Below, in pieces: positions 8,281-16,632 of a DNA stretch of 64,000 bases. The notes under the pieces were generated by a model that was given only the letters and a program-made list of their open reading frames with translations, had not been told where the DNA came from and ran no database searches. The stretch covers positions 1 to 64,000 of the forward strand of contig NZ_JXTE01000045.1 of assembly GCF_000972385.1 (NCBI RefSeq). Direction: 5' to 3'. This DNA comes from Streptomyces sp. WM6386 (lineage in GTDB: Bacteria > Actinomycetota > Actinomycetes > Streptomycetales > Streptomycetaceae). Each line of letters starts with the position of its first letter. The stretch's first letter is position 1. The position numbers were made by a program, and so were the translations under genes.

Positions 8281-9783
8281 GTGTCTCGAACAACCGTTGA
8301 CGTGGATCCCGGCAGCCAACCCCCGCCCGAGGACGACACCGCCTTCTTCGGCCAGCCCAAAGGCCTGCTCACCCTCTCCGGTCTGGAGGTCTGGGAGCGC
8401 TTCTCGTTCCTGGGCATGCAGGCCATCCTCGTCCTGTACTTCGCCGACTCCGTGGCCAACGAGGGCATGGGCATGTCGGCCGGAACGGCCGCGTCCGTCT
8501 CCGCGGCCTACGGCACCCTCGTCTACCTCGTCTCGGTCGCCGGCGGCTGGCTCGCCGACCGGATCCTCGGCTCGTACCGCGCGGTGCTGTGGGGCGGCAT
8601 CCTGATCGCCTGCGGCCACTACTCCATGGCCGTGCCGACCTCGACCATGACCTGGGTGGGCCTGGGGCTCATCAGCGCGGGCACCGGCCTGCTCAAACCC
8701 AACGTGGCCACCATGGTCGGCAGGCTCTACGCCACCGACGACGACCGCCGGGACGCCGGGTTCGCGCTCTACTACATGGCGATCAACATCGGCGCCTTCG
8801 CGGGCCCGCTGATCACCGGCTGGCTCGGCGACCACAAGGGCTGGCACTGGGGTTTCTCGGCCGCCGCGATCGGTATGACCTTCGGTCTGATCCAGTACGT
8901 CGCGGGCCGCCGTCACCTGGCCGGACGCAGACACTCGGCCGAGTTCGCGCTCGCGCCGCACGCGATGCGCCGGGCGGTGCGCCTGATCGTCCTGGGCCTC
9001 GTCGCCGTGGCGGTCGTCGCCGGTCTGCTCGCCGCCGCCGGCTGGCTGACCATGGACCGCTTCGTCGACCTGCTCACCCTGATCTCGGTGATCGCGCCGG
9101 TCGTCTACTTCGCGGTGATGTTCCGCAGCCCGCGGGTCACATCCGAGGAGCGCGGCCGCCTCAAGCCGTACATCGTCCTCTTCCTGGCCTCGACCGTCTT
9201 CAACTTCATCCTCTTCCAGGCCTACTCCACGATGATGCTGCTGGCCTCCACGAACGCCGAGACGGCCATCCTCGGCTTCGACTTCCCGGCCAGTTGGTAC
9301 GCCTCCGCGCTCGGTGCCTTCGAGGTCGGTCTCGCGCCCTTCGTCGCCGCGCTGTGGGTCCGGATGGGCCACAGACAGCCGCACGCCTCCAACAAGATCG
9401 CGATCGGGGTCGTGCTGGGCGGTCTGTCGTTCCTGCTGATGGTCCTGCCGACCAGCGGGCACGGCGGCGACGACTACCTGATGTCCGCCTGGTGGATCGT
9501 CGGCTCGTACTTCCTGCTGGGCCTCGGCGACATCCTCCTGGAGACCTCCGGCATGTCGGCCACCACCAAGCTCGCCCCGGTCGCCTTCTCCAGCCAGACC
9601 ATGTCCCTCTGGTTCCTGTCCCTCGCCCTCGCCAACGGCATCCAGGCCCAGACGGTGAAGCTCTACGACGACGTCTCCAAGCCGGCCTACTTCGGCGTCA
9701 ACGGCGCGATCGCGGTGGCCGCGGGCCTCGCGGTGATGGCCGCCGCGCCGTGGCTGCGCCGCACCATGCACCCGGTCCACTGA
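8281..9783 (+). CDS. POT/PTR2 family proton-coupled peptide transporter
   Basis: The 500-residue membrane protein has about 12-14 hydrophobic segments. The conserved N-terminal FSFLGMQAILVLYFADSVA (the position of the ExxER/YYG region, here LEVWERFSFLG) and the PTR2 signature GFALYYMAINIGAFAGPL near residue 160 are clear. GYWLG-type features recur as ITGWLGDHKGWHWGF. Proton-driven uptake of di- and tripeptides is the family function. The start is a GTG with only weak ribosome-site similarity. It is 28 bases upstream of the CocE-type hydrolase on the same strand, so the two may be co-transcribed (peptide import plus peptidase or esterase). Confidence 0.92.
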   Translation: MSRTTVDVDPGSQPPPEDDTAFFGQPKGLLTLSGLEVWERFSFLGMQAILVLYFADSVANEGMGMSAGTAASVSAAYGTLVYLVSVAGGWLADRILGSYRAVLWGGILIACGHYSMAVPTSTMTWVGLGLISAGTGLLKPNVATMVGRLYATDDDRRDAGFALYYMAINIGAFAGPLITGWLGDHKGWHWGFSAAAIGMTFGLIQYVAGRRHLAGRRHSAEFALAPHAMRRAVRLIVLGLVAVAVVAGLLAAAGWLTMDRFVDLLTLISVIAPVVYFAVMFRSPRVTSEERGRLKPYIVLFLASTVFNFILFQAYSTMMLLASTNAETAILGFDFPASWYASALGAFEVGLAPFVAALWVRMGHRQPHASNKIAIGVVLGGLSFLLMVLPTSGHGGDDYLMSAWWIVGSYFLLGLGDILLETSGMSATTKLAPVAFSSQTMSLWFLSLALANGIQAQTVKLYDDVSKPAYFGVNGAIAVAAGLAVMAAAPWLRRTMHPVH

Positions 9784-9811
9784 AACCGACGGAGCCACTG
9801 GGGTCACGCTC

Positions 9812-11809
9812 ATGCACATCCGTACGTCCTTCCCCTTCGACACGACCCACGAGGACCTCCGCATCCCGCTTCCGGACGGGACACAGCTGTACGCGCGCGT
9901 GTGGCGGCCGCTGACGGACGAGCCCGTACCGGCGCTCCTCGAGTACCTCCCGTACCGGCTTTCAGACTGGACCGCGCCCCGCGACTTCCAGCGCCACCCC
10001 TGGTACGCGGGCCACGGGTACGCCTCCGTGCGCGTGGACATCCGCGGGCACGGAAACAGCGAGGGCATGCCGACGGACGAGTACTCGGCGACCGAGCTGG
10101 CCGACGGGGTCGAGGTGGTCAACTGGCTGGCGGCGCAGCCCTGGTGCAGCGGCAAGGTCGGCATGTTCGGCATCTCCTGGGGCGGCTTCAACTCCCTGCA
10201 GATCGCGGCCCTCGCGCCCGAGCCGCTCAAGGCGGTCGTCACGGTCTGCTCGACGGACGACCGCTATGACAACGACGTGCACTACATGGGAGGTTCCGTC
10301 CTCGCGGTCGACATGCACGCCTGGGCGGCCACCATGCTCGCGTTCGTCTCCCGGCCGCCCGACCCGCGGTACGCGGGCCCGGCCTGGCGGGACATGTGGC
10401 TCAAACGCCTGGAGCGGGTCGACCCGTTCATCCACACCTGGCTGGCCCACCAGACCCGGGACGACTACTGGCGCCACGGCAGCGTCTGCGAGGACTACGG
10501 TGCGATCGACGCGCCGGTCCTGGCGGTGGGCGGCTGGCACGACCCGTACCGCGACACGGTCCTGCGGCTGGTCGGGCAGCTGCCGGCCGACCGCGTACGA
10601 GGGCTCATCGGCCCCTGGTCCCACCAGTACCCCGACCGCGGCCTGCCGCCGGGACCGGCGATCGGCTTCCTCCAGGAGACCCTGCGCTGGTGGGACCAGC
10701 ATCTGAAGGGCGTGGACACCGGGATCATGCGGGAGCCGCTGCTGCGGGCGTACGTCAGCGACTCGCACCCTCCGGCCACGGTGTACGGGACCCTCCCCGG
10801 CCGCTGGGTCGGTGAGCCGGCCTGGCCCTCACCCCACGTCACGACGGTGTCGTACGGCCTCCAGGGCGCCCCTGTGCTGGTCCGTTCCCCGCAGCACACG
10901 GGCGTGGACGCCGGCCGTTTCTTCCCCTTCGGGAACGACGCCGATCTGCCGCCGGACCAGCGGGAGGAGGACGCCCGCTCGGCCTGTTTCGAGTTCGCGG
11001 TGGGTGCGGAGACGTGGGTGCTGGGGCGGCCGCGGGTGCGGCTGCGGCTGACCTCGGAGGTGCCGCGCGGGCAGGTCGTCGCCCGGCTCTGCGATGTGGC
11101 GCCGGACGGTTCGTCGACGCTGGTCACCCGGGGTGTGCTCAATCTGTCGGCGCGGCACGGGCGGGACCGGGCGGTGCCGTGGGAGCCGGGGGCCACCGAG
11201 GAGGTGACGTTCGAGCTGAACGGCATCGGGCACGCCTTCCCGCCCGGGCACCGCATCCGGCTCGCCGTCTCCTCCGCGTACTGGCCGTGGATCTGGCCGC
11301 AGGCCGACTCCGCGGCGGGGTTCGCGCTGGAGCCGGCGGGGAGTTTCCTGGAACTTCCGGTGCGATCCCGTGAGTCGGCGGGCGAGATCACCTTCGACGA
11401 GCCCGAACAGTCCGAGCCGCTCGGCGTCAACTTCCCGGCCACGCTGGACGAACCGCGCCCCGAGCGGCTGGTCGTACGCGATGTCGCCAAGGGTGAGTGG
11501 CGTCTGGAGGTCGACCCCCGGTACGGCGGCACGCGCGTGTACCCCGATGGTCTGGAGTTCACCGAGGACGCGCTGGAGACGTACACGATCGACGAAACGG
11601 ACCCGCTGTCGGCGCGCACCCGCTCGGACTGGTCGATCCGGCTGCACCGGCCGGAGCAGGCGTGGGACACGACGGTCCGTACGCGCTCGGAGATCACCTG
11701 CGACGGGGCGGAATTCTTCCTGACCGTCAACGAGGTGGTCTGCACGGAGGGCGGAGAGGTGGTTTTCCACCGGACGTGGGAGAAGCGGATCCCACGGACG
11801 GCCGGTTAA
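9812..11809 (+). CDS. CocE/NonD family hydrolase (X-Pro dipeptidyl-peptidase/esterase type)
   Basis: The 665-residue cytosolic alpha/beta hydrolase has its nucleophile in GMFGISWGGFNSLQIAA (Ser near residue 120). The likely acid is in VGGWHDPYRDT and the histidine in IGPWSHQYPD, the order expected of the cocaine-esterase/PepX family. The C-terminal half holds the jelly-roll PepX_C-like domain (LRLTSEVPRGQVVARLCDV, NGIGHAFPPGHRIRLAVSS). Beyond that it has about 130 extra residues (EPRPERLVVRDVAKGEWRL and on) that many shorter family members lack. There is no signal peptide. It follows the peptide transporter closely, which makes a peptidase role plausible, but esterase activity is equally possible. 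Confidence 0.88.
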   Translation: MHIRTSFPFDTTHEDLRIPLPDGTQLYARVWRPLTDEPVPALLEYLPYRLSDWTAPRDFQRHPWYAGHGYASVRVDIRGHGNSEGMPTDEYSATELADGVEVVNWLAAQPWCSGKVGMFGISWGGFNSLQIAALAPEPLKAVVTVCSTDDRYDNDVHYMGGSVLAVDMHAWAATMLAFVSRPPDPRYAGPAWRDMWLKRLERVDPFIHTWLAHQTRDDYWRHGSVCEDYGAIDAPVLAVGGWHDPYRDTVLRLVGQLPADRVRGLIGPWSHQYPDRGLPPGPAIGFLQETLRWWDQHLKGVDTGIMREPLLRAYVSDSHPPATVYGTLPGRWVGEPAWPSPHVTTVSYGLQGAPVLVRSPQHTGVDAGRFFPFGNDADLPPDQREEDARSACFEFAVGAETWVLGRPRVRLRLTSEVPRGQVVARLCDVAPDGSSTLVTRGVLNLSARHGRDRAVPWEPGATEEVTFELNGIGHAFPPGHRIRLAVSSAYWPWIWPQADSAAGFALEPAGSFLELPVRSRESAGEITFDEPEQSEPLGVNFPATLDEPRPERLVVRDVAKGEWRLEVDPRYGGTRVYPDGLEFTEDALETYTIDETDPLSARTRSDWSIRLHRPEQAWDTTVRTRSEITCDGAEFFLTVNEVVCTEGGEVVFHRTWEKRIPRTAG

Positions 11810-11984
11810 CTGCCAGTTGGGCATCTATGGTCGTTTTGCCCCTCTTGCGCTCGGCGGTGACTTGCCTCACTCCGCCACACCCGTCACCCCCGGAATTCAG
11901 CGCCCCATAAGCCGCACACCATGATCAACGGGTGTGATGTGTGAATCCGGTACTTGTTCCGGACATGTGCTCTCGCATACGTTC

Positions 11985-12190
11985 CCGGCCCAGGGCGGAC
12001 GCCTAATCCTGCCGCCGCCCGGAGACCGCTCACTCACGAGAACACGTACGGCAGGAGCGGGGGACCCAGGTAAGTCGCCGTACCGGGATGTCTTCGGACA
12101 GAACCGGCACGGCTCGGGGTGAAGTCATGCCTTTTCGGCATGGCCGGGCAACTCCCGCCCGAACCCGACAGCTCACCTCGCAGGCGCCGG
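11985..12190 (+). promoter_or_regulatory. c-di-AMP (ydaO/yuaA-type) riboswitch
   Basis: The leader of the transglycosylase gene contains the conserved blocks of the ydaO aptamer in order: GCCTAATCCTGCCG, CGGCAGGAGCGGGGGACCCA, CTCGGGGTGAAGTC, a variable hairpin with a TTCG-like loop (CATGCCTTTTCGGCATG), CCCGAACCCGACAGCTCACC, and the closing TCGCAGGCG. The class binds cyclic di-AMP and in bacteria usually turns off cell-wall hydrolases and osmolyte transporters when the ligand is high. It ends about 15 bases before the start codon of the downstream gene. End points are approximate. Confidence 0.93.
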
Positions 12191-12204
12191 AGAGGAAATT
12201 CGTC

Positions 12205-12651
12205 ATGCGTCTGTCCCGCAAGCTCGCCGTCGCCAGTACCGGCCTCGCCCTGCTGGCCCTCCCGATCGTCGGCGCGACCAGCGCCTCCGCAGCCACCCCG
12301 ACCGTGGCCACGGCGACCTCGCTCGGCTACTCCAACACCCTCGACGGCTGGATCAGAGCCTCGCTCCAGGTCATGGCCCAGAACGGCATCCCCGGGTCGT
12401 ACAACAGCATCTACCGCAACATCATCCGCGAGTCGTCCGGCAACCCCTACGCCATCAACAACTGGGACTCCAACGCGGCCGCCGGCACCCCCTCCAAGGG
12501 CCTGCTCCAGGTCATCGACCCCACGTTCCAGGCGTACCACGTGTCCGGCACCTCGTGGGACCCGTACGACCCGGTCGCCAACATCACCGCGGCCTGCAAC
12601 TACGCGGCGCAGCGGTACGGGTCGATCGACAACGTGTGGGGCGCGTACTAA
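12205..12651 (+). CDS. Secreted lytic transglycosylase (SLT domain)
   Basis: The 148-residue exported protein has a signal peptide (RLSRKLAVASTGLALLALPIVGATSASA, cleavage expected after ASA). A compact SLT domain has the catalytic Glu in IIRESSGNPYAINNWDSNAA and the substrate motif GLLQVIDPTF, with CNYAAQRYGSIDNVWGAY at the end. It cleaves the glycan strand of peptidoglycan. AGAGGAAA precedes the ATG, and longer in-frame starts would fall inside the riboswitch. The long structured leader makes expression dependent on c-di-AMP, as known for Streptomyces wall hydrolases such as RpfA. Only the catalytic domain is present, with no LysM. Confidence 0.93.
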   Translation: MRLSRKLAVASTGLALLALPIVGATSASAATPTVATATSLGYSNTLDGWIRASLQVMAQNGIPGSYNSIYRNIIRESSGNPYAINNWDSNAAAGTPSKGLLQVIDPTFQAYHVSGTSWDPYDPVANITAACNYAAQRYGSIDNVWGAY

Positions 12652-12704
12652 GCGCTCCGCTGGAAGTGCCGCGTTGCGCCGTCAGTCGGCTGCGGCACCG
12701 TCGT

Positions 12705-12768
12705 GGCTGGTCGCGCCCACGCGGCGGTAGCCGCACATGGACACAGCCCCGCGCCCCTGCGGGGCGCT
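12705..12768. repeat. Intergenic Streptomyces repeat, copy A
   Basis: A run of about 64 bases recurs almost unchanged at 52567-52629. It contains GGCTGGTCGCGCCCACGCGG, a CGCACAT core, and a terminal hairpin formed by GCGCCCC and GGGGCGC. Both copies sit between convergent genes just past a plus-strand stop. It may serve as a two-way terminator, or be a mobile palindromic element. Here it separates the transglycosylase and HAD genes. Confidence 0.8.
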
Positions 12769-12799
12769 GCCGAACCGCAGCGGGCTTCGCCCGGCCCGC

Positions 12800-13612
12800 T
12801 CAGGTCTTGCGGAACAGCCTCTCGAGGACGGCGGCGATGCCGTCGTCCTCGTTCGAGAGGGTGATCTCGTCGGCCACCGCCTTGAGTTCGGGGTGGGCGT
12901 TGGCCATGGCTACGCCGTGGGCCGCCCAGTCGAACATGGGGATGTCGTTGGGCATGTCGCCGAACGCGATGGTCTGTTCGGGGCCGAGGCCGAGGTGTTC
13001 GGCGGCCAGGGCGAGGCCCGTAGCCTTGGTGATGCCGCATGGCTGGAGTTCGACGGTGCCGGGGCCCGACATCGTCACCGTCGCAAGGGAACCGACGACT
13101 CCGCGGGCCGTCGCCGCCAACTCGTCGTCGGACAGGGCGGGGTGGCGGAGCAGGACCTTGCTGATCGGCTCGCACCACAGGTCGTCGCGGCGGTCGACCC
13201 GTACCGCGGGGAGGGTGGGGTGCGGCATCAGATACCCCGGCTCGATGAGCGTGAGACCGTCGACGCCGTCCTGGTCGACGGCGGCGTAGACCTGGCCGAC
13301 CTCGGCCTCGATCTTGCCGAGCGCGGTCTCGGCCAACTCCCGGTCCAGGGTGACCGACCACAGCAGACGGTCCGCGCCGGCGTCGTACACCTGCGCGCCC
13401 TGCCCGCACACCGCGAGCCCCGTGCTGCCCAGGTCGTCGAGGAGCGGCCGCACTCTCGGGGCCGGCCGGCCGGTCACCACCAGATGCCGGGCCCCGGCCT
13501 CCGCCACCCGCGCGAGCGCGGCGAGCGAACGGTCGGAGAGCGTGTCGTCGCCCCGGAGCAGGGTTCCGTCCAGGTCAGTGGCGACGAGTGAATATGCGGT
13601 GGGTGCGGCCAT
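12800..13612 (-). CDS. HAD-superfamily phosphatase (Cof type)
   Basis: The 270-residue cytosolic hydrolase has motif I in LVATDLDGTLLRGDD (nucleophile Asp), motif II in HLVVTGRPAPRVRPLL, motif III lysine in GITKATGLALAAEHLG and motif IV in TIAFGDMPNDIPMFDWA. A large type IIB cap between motifs II and III marks it as a Cof/YidA-like phosphatase acting on small phosphorylated metabolites. The ATG used gives a normal family N-terminus; a GTG 19 codons upstream has a GAAGG box and is an alternative. TATTCT lies close upstream of the chosen ATG, so a leaderless transcript is possible. The substrate is unknown. Confidence 0.88.
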   Translation of the reverse strand: MAAPTAYSLVATDLDGTLLRGDDTLSDRSLAALARVAEAGARHLVVTGRPAPRVRPLLDDLGSTGLAVCGQGAQVYDAGADRLLWSVTLDRELAETALGKIEAEVGQVYAAVDQDGVDGLTLIEPGYLMPHPTLPAVRVDRRDDLWCEPISKVLLRHPALSDDELAATARGVVGSLATVTMSGPGTVELQPCGITKATGLALAAEHLGLGPEQTIAFGDMPNDIPMFDWAAHGVAMANAHPELKAVADEITLSNEDDGIAAVLERLFRKT

Positions 13613-13705
13613 GATCAGAGAATACGGATGGAAACCTCCATCGACTCGACGCGAACCGGACGGCTGCACCCTTCACATCCGTTGACGTCGGCTCCGGTTC
13701 GACGC

Positions 13706-13780
13706 TCAAGTGGAATCTCGCACCACCAGTTCCGTCGTGATGCGTTCGAAGGGCCGGCGGACGGAGGCGACGAACACCGC
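13706..13780 (-). pseudogene. LacI-family regulator, 3' remnant
   Basis: About 23 codons before a TGA read LRPPAFERITTELVVRDST, the characteristic last residues of LacI/GalR repressors. Upstream the frame is closed by a TGA and no DNA-binding or sugar-binding part can be found in any frame. It is therefore a decayed end of a regulator gene. It lies between a HAD gene and an endo-galactanase gene, which a LacI protein would commonly control. Confidence 0.65.
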
Positions 13781-14124
13781 GTCAGCCGGCGCCGGTCACC
13801 GTCGCTCGCGGCGAGAGCCATTGAGTGCGAGCGCCCGGAACTCAGGTCGCGGGCACGGTGGTTGACGACGTAGCCGGTGGTTCGCGGCGCCCGTTCGTGT
13901 GGGCCTTCACGATGCGATCGAGGGACCACCGCACGCGGCGAGGCTCCCGCGCGGCTCTGTGATCGTGCACAGAAGAGAGGCCTTTCAACCCCTTGTCACG
14001 GGAGGGGGCTTCGGGTTACCTACTTGTTGCTCGCGGGTGTCCGGCGCTCGCGAGGTTGTGCACGATCACAGACCCACGGGGTGGTCACGTCACTTCGGCT
14101 TGATCACTTTGAAAGGAACCGAAC
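13781..14124. other. Non-coding region upstream of the endo-galactanase
   Basis: No convincing gene was found here. The first 150 bases are probably degraded coding sequence linked to the LacI remnant. The rest is the promoter region of the galactanase and contains the paired 16-base sites listed separately. GAAAGGAACC just before 14125 is the ribosome site. Confidence 0.5.
13956..14072. promoter_or_regulatory. Pair of inverted 16-bp sites, operator candidates
   Basis: TCTGTGATCGTGCACA at 13956-13971 and its exact reverse complement at 14057-14072 face each other across 85 bases upstream of the galactanase start. Each arm also contains GTG-N6-CAC, the half-site pattern of Crp-type regulators. 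Two sites in promoter position could allow looping or cooperative control of the secreted galactanase. An RNA stem of this size across the leader is a second possibility. Confidence 0.55.
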
Positions 14125-15273
14125 ATGCGCAGACGCAGTGTTCTCACCGCTGCGGGAGCCGCCGCACTGGCCGTCCCCGTGCTGGGGGCGGCACCCGCGG
14201 CCGCCTCCACGGGCGGTCACCGTGGGCTGGACATCCGGGCCATGGACATCTCCTCGCTGCCCAAGAACGAGGACCACGGCGCCGTGTACCGCACGGCCGA
14301 CGGCCGCCGCGAGGACCCGATCCGTCTCCTCGCCCACGCGGGGATCACCCACGCCCGTCTGAAGGTCTGGGTGAACCCGGTCGACGGCTACAACGACAAG
14401 GCCCGTGTTCTCCCGCTCGCCCGCCGACTGAGACGGGCCGGCATCGGCATCTGGATCGACTTCCACTACTCCGACACATGGGCCGACCCGGCGCACCAGA
14501 CCAAGCCGGCCGCGTGGGCGGATCTGGACATCACGGGTCTGGCGCGGGCCGTCTACGACCACACGGCCGACGTGCTCGGCGCCCTGAAGCGGCAGGGCAC
14601 CCCGGCCGACCTCGTTCAGGTCGGCAACGAGATCAACGGCGGCATGCTCTGGCCCGAGGGCAAGAACTGGGGGAGCGACAGCGGAGGTTGGGGCAACCTG
14701 GCCGCCCTGCTGAAGTCCGGTCTGAGAGCCGCCCGCGACACCTCGCCGCGCATCCGCACGATGCTGCACATCGCCTCGGGCGGCGACAACGGCACGTCCC
14801 GCTGGTGGTTCGACACCGCCGTGTCCTACGGCCTCGACTTCGACATCATCGCCCAGTCGTACTACCCGTTCTGGCACGGCACCCTGGAGACCGCCGCCGC
14901 CAACTTCGCGGATCTCACCGCCCGTTACGGCAAGCCGGTCGTGATCGCCGAGACCGCCTACCCGTTCACGCTGGGCAGCGAGGACGACATCAACGACATC
15001 CTCAACAGCCCCTCGCAGCTGGCCCCCGGCTTCCCCGCCACCCCCGAGGGCCAGGCCGCCTGGCTGCGCGCGGTCGCCGACCTCGCCGCCGCCGTCCCCG
15101 GCGGACAGGGCCTCGGCTACTGCTACTGGGAAGGCGTGTGGACCTACCGCGCGGGCAGCGGCTGGAACCCACAGGACCCGGGATCGGGCAACGCGTGGGA
15201 GAACCTGGCGCTGTTCGACTTCGAGGACAAGGCGCTGCCGGGGCTGCGGACGCTGGGCCGCTACCGGTCGTAG
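14125..15273 (+). CDS. Secreted arabinogalactan endo-beta-1,4-galactanase (GH53)
   Basis: The 382-residue exported glycoside hydrolase begins with a twin-arginine style signal (MRRRSVLTAAGAAALAVPV). The mature TIM barrel starts with GLDIRAMDISSLPKNED. The acid/base Glu is in DLVQVGNEINGGMLWPEG (about residue 175) and the nucleophile Glu in KPVVIAETAYPF (about 278). IDFHYSDTWADPAHQTKP and GYCYWEGVW are further GH53 hallmarks. It breaks beta-1,4-galactan side chains of plant pectin. A GAAAGGAA box precedes the ATG. Upstream paired operator-like sites and a LacI remnant suggest sugar-responsive control that may have been rewired. Confidence 0.94.
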   Translation: MRRRSVLTAAGAAALAVPVLGAAPAAASTGGHRGLDIRAMDISSLPKNEDHGAVYRTADGRREDPIRLLAHAGITHARLKVWVNPVDGYNDKARVLPLARRLRRAGIGIWIDFHYSDTWADPAHQTKPAAWADLDITGLARAVYDHTADVLGALKRQGTPADLVQVGNEINGGMLWPEGKNWGSDSGGWGNLAALLKSGLRAARDTSPRIRTMLHIASGGDNGTSRWWFDTAVSYGLDFDIIAQSYYPFWHGTLETAAANFADLTARYGKPVVIAETAYPFTLGSEDDINDILNSPSQLAPGFPATPEGQAAWLRAVADLAAAVPGGQGLGYCYWEGVWTYRAGSGWNPQDPGSGNAWENLALFDFEDKALPGLRTLGRYRS

Positions 15274-15295
15274 CTCCCCTTTGTCCGTGTGACTG

Positions 15296-15392
15296 CCCCG
15301 GCTGGGAGCGTCACGCGACCGAGTACGCCAACCCGCCCGGGCTGATAGAGGAGTTCATGGCGTGGCAGCAGGCCCAGCTGCCGGGCGCCTAA
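15296..15392 (+). pseudogene. C-terminal fragment of an unidentified gene
   Basis: Between the galactanase and the oxidoreductase a plus-strand frame reads CPGWERHATEYANPPGLIEE and continues for about 14 residues to a TAA. It looks like a real protein tail (amphipathic helix LIEEFMAWQQAQL) but has no start, and its end overlaps the terminal codon of the convergent oxidoreductase. The parent family is not recognised. An alpha/beta hydrolase tail is only a guess. Confidence 0.3.
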
Positions 15393-16576
15393 CCGTGCGC
15401 CGCCGCCAGATGCCTCACCAGCCTCGGTGAGGCGAACTCCGTACCGCACACGAACCGCATCACCGGCCCGTACGACGAGGCCGCCGGAAGTCCGGTGAAG
15501 TAGAGCCCCGGCACCGACGACACATATCCCGCGCCCAGTTTCGGCGCGCCCCGGCTCACCGCCAGTGCCGTACGGAGTTCATGGCCGAGGAAGTCCATCG
15601 CGGCGAGGTCGACGCGGTAGCCGGTAGCGGCGATGACGTGGTCGGCCGACAGCCGTTCCGTGCCGCCGGTGGCGGTGAGGACCGTCAGCGTGGGATGGCC
15701 GTCGGCCGCGTCCGCGCTCAGGACGCGACGGACCTCGCTGACCCTCACCCGGCCCTGGAAGCGGTCGCGCAGCCACCAGGCGCCGAGCGGGCCGAGGACA
15801 CGGCGGACCAGGTAGTGGCGGGCCTGGGCCGGGAGGTGGCGGTAGGGGTGGGGGTAGTAGGTGAGCGCCCACAGGGACCAGGCACGGCCGAAGGGCGACT
15901 CCGGGCGGAGCCGGGGCTGGTGCCACGGGGGCTCGCCGAAGGCGACCCGGCCCCGGGAGACGACCCTGACCCGGGCGCCCGCCTCCGCCGCGAGGGCCGC
16001 CGTCTCCAGCGCGGACTGGCCTGCGCCGACGACGATCAGCTCCTTGCCCGCGTAACGGCTCAGGTCGTGGTGCTGGGAGCTGTGGGAGACCGGGCCCGTG
16101 GGGGTGGGTCCGTCACCCGTGGTCAGCTCGGGCGGCTGATGGGCCAGCCCCGCGAGTCCGGTGGCGACGACGACCGCGCGGGCGGTGAACGACTCTCCCG
16201 AGTCCAGCTTGAGTTCGAAGCCCTGGGAACCCCGGTCCACCGACACGACCCGCACCCGCTCCAGCTCGGGCACCAGCTTCTGCTGGAACCACTCGCCGTA
16301 CGCGATGAAGGTCTCCACCGGGACGATGTCCTCGTCGGTCACCAGCCGCGGTATGCCCGCCGCGTCGCAGTAGTCGACGAGGGTGTGGCCCCGCTGGGGC
16401 GCGTCGAGGTCGGAGGCCGCCGGGGTCGACTTGAGGAGCATGCCGGCGGGCATGTGGTCGCGCCAGCTGACCATGGGGTCGCCGAAGACCCGGACGGGGA
16501 TGCCGCGGGCCCTGAGATGGGCGGCGGTGGACAGGCCGTAGGGCCCGGCACCGATGACTGCTACCGGTCGGATCAC
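15389..16576 (-). CDS. FAD/NAD(P)-dependent oxidoreductase (flavin monooxygenase-like)
   Basis: The 395-residue protein starts at GTG because GGGAGGGA lies five bases upstream and the product then begins directly with the FAD-binding Rossmann motif VAVIGAGPYGLSTAAHLRARG. A second dinucleotide-binding motif, LIVVGAGQSALETAALAAEAG, lies near residue 180, and ATGYRVDL near 315 is the late ATG motif of the N-hydroxylating/Baeyer-Villiger monooxygenase superfamily. VVVATGLAGLAHQPPEL sits between. It is encoded 56 bases after an ATP-grasp ligase on the same strand, so the two probably act on the same small molecule (inference). The substrate is unknown. Confidence 0.85.
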   Translation of the reverse strand: MIRPVAVIGAGPYGLSTAAHLRARGIPVRVFGDPMVSWRDHMPAGMLLKSTPAASDLDAPQRGHTLVDYCDAAGIPRLVTDEDIVPVETFIAYGEWFQQKLVPELERVRVVSVDRGSQGFELKLDSGESFTARAVVVATGLAGLAHQPPELTTGDGPTPTGPVSHSSQHHDLSRYAGKELIVVGAGQSALETAALAAEAGARVRVVSRGRVAFGEPPWHQPRLRPESPFGRAWSLWALTYYPHPYRHLPAQARHYLVRRVLGPLGAWWLRDRFQGRVRVSEVRRVLSADAADGHPTLTVLTATGGTERLSADHVIAATGYRVDLAAMDFLGHELRTALAVSRGAPKLGAGYVSSVPGLYFTGLPAASSYGPVMRFVCGTEFASPRLVRHLAAAHG

Positions 16577-16632
16577 GAAGTCCCTCCCCAGGAACGTCTC
16601 CACTTCGTGGAGCCATCTGTTGCTTCGCGCTG

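Noticed and set aside
8170..10242. Long minus-strand frame opposite the POT transporter
   Set aside because: His/Asp/Arg/Gly-rich shadow of the transporter; no family features.
12088..12204. Upstream start for the transglycosylase
   Set aside because: It would be translated through the riboswitch and would bury the signal peptide.
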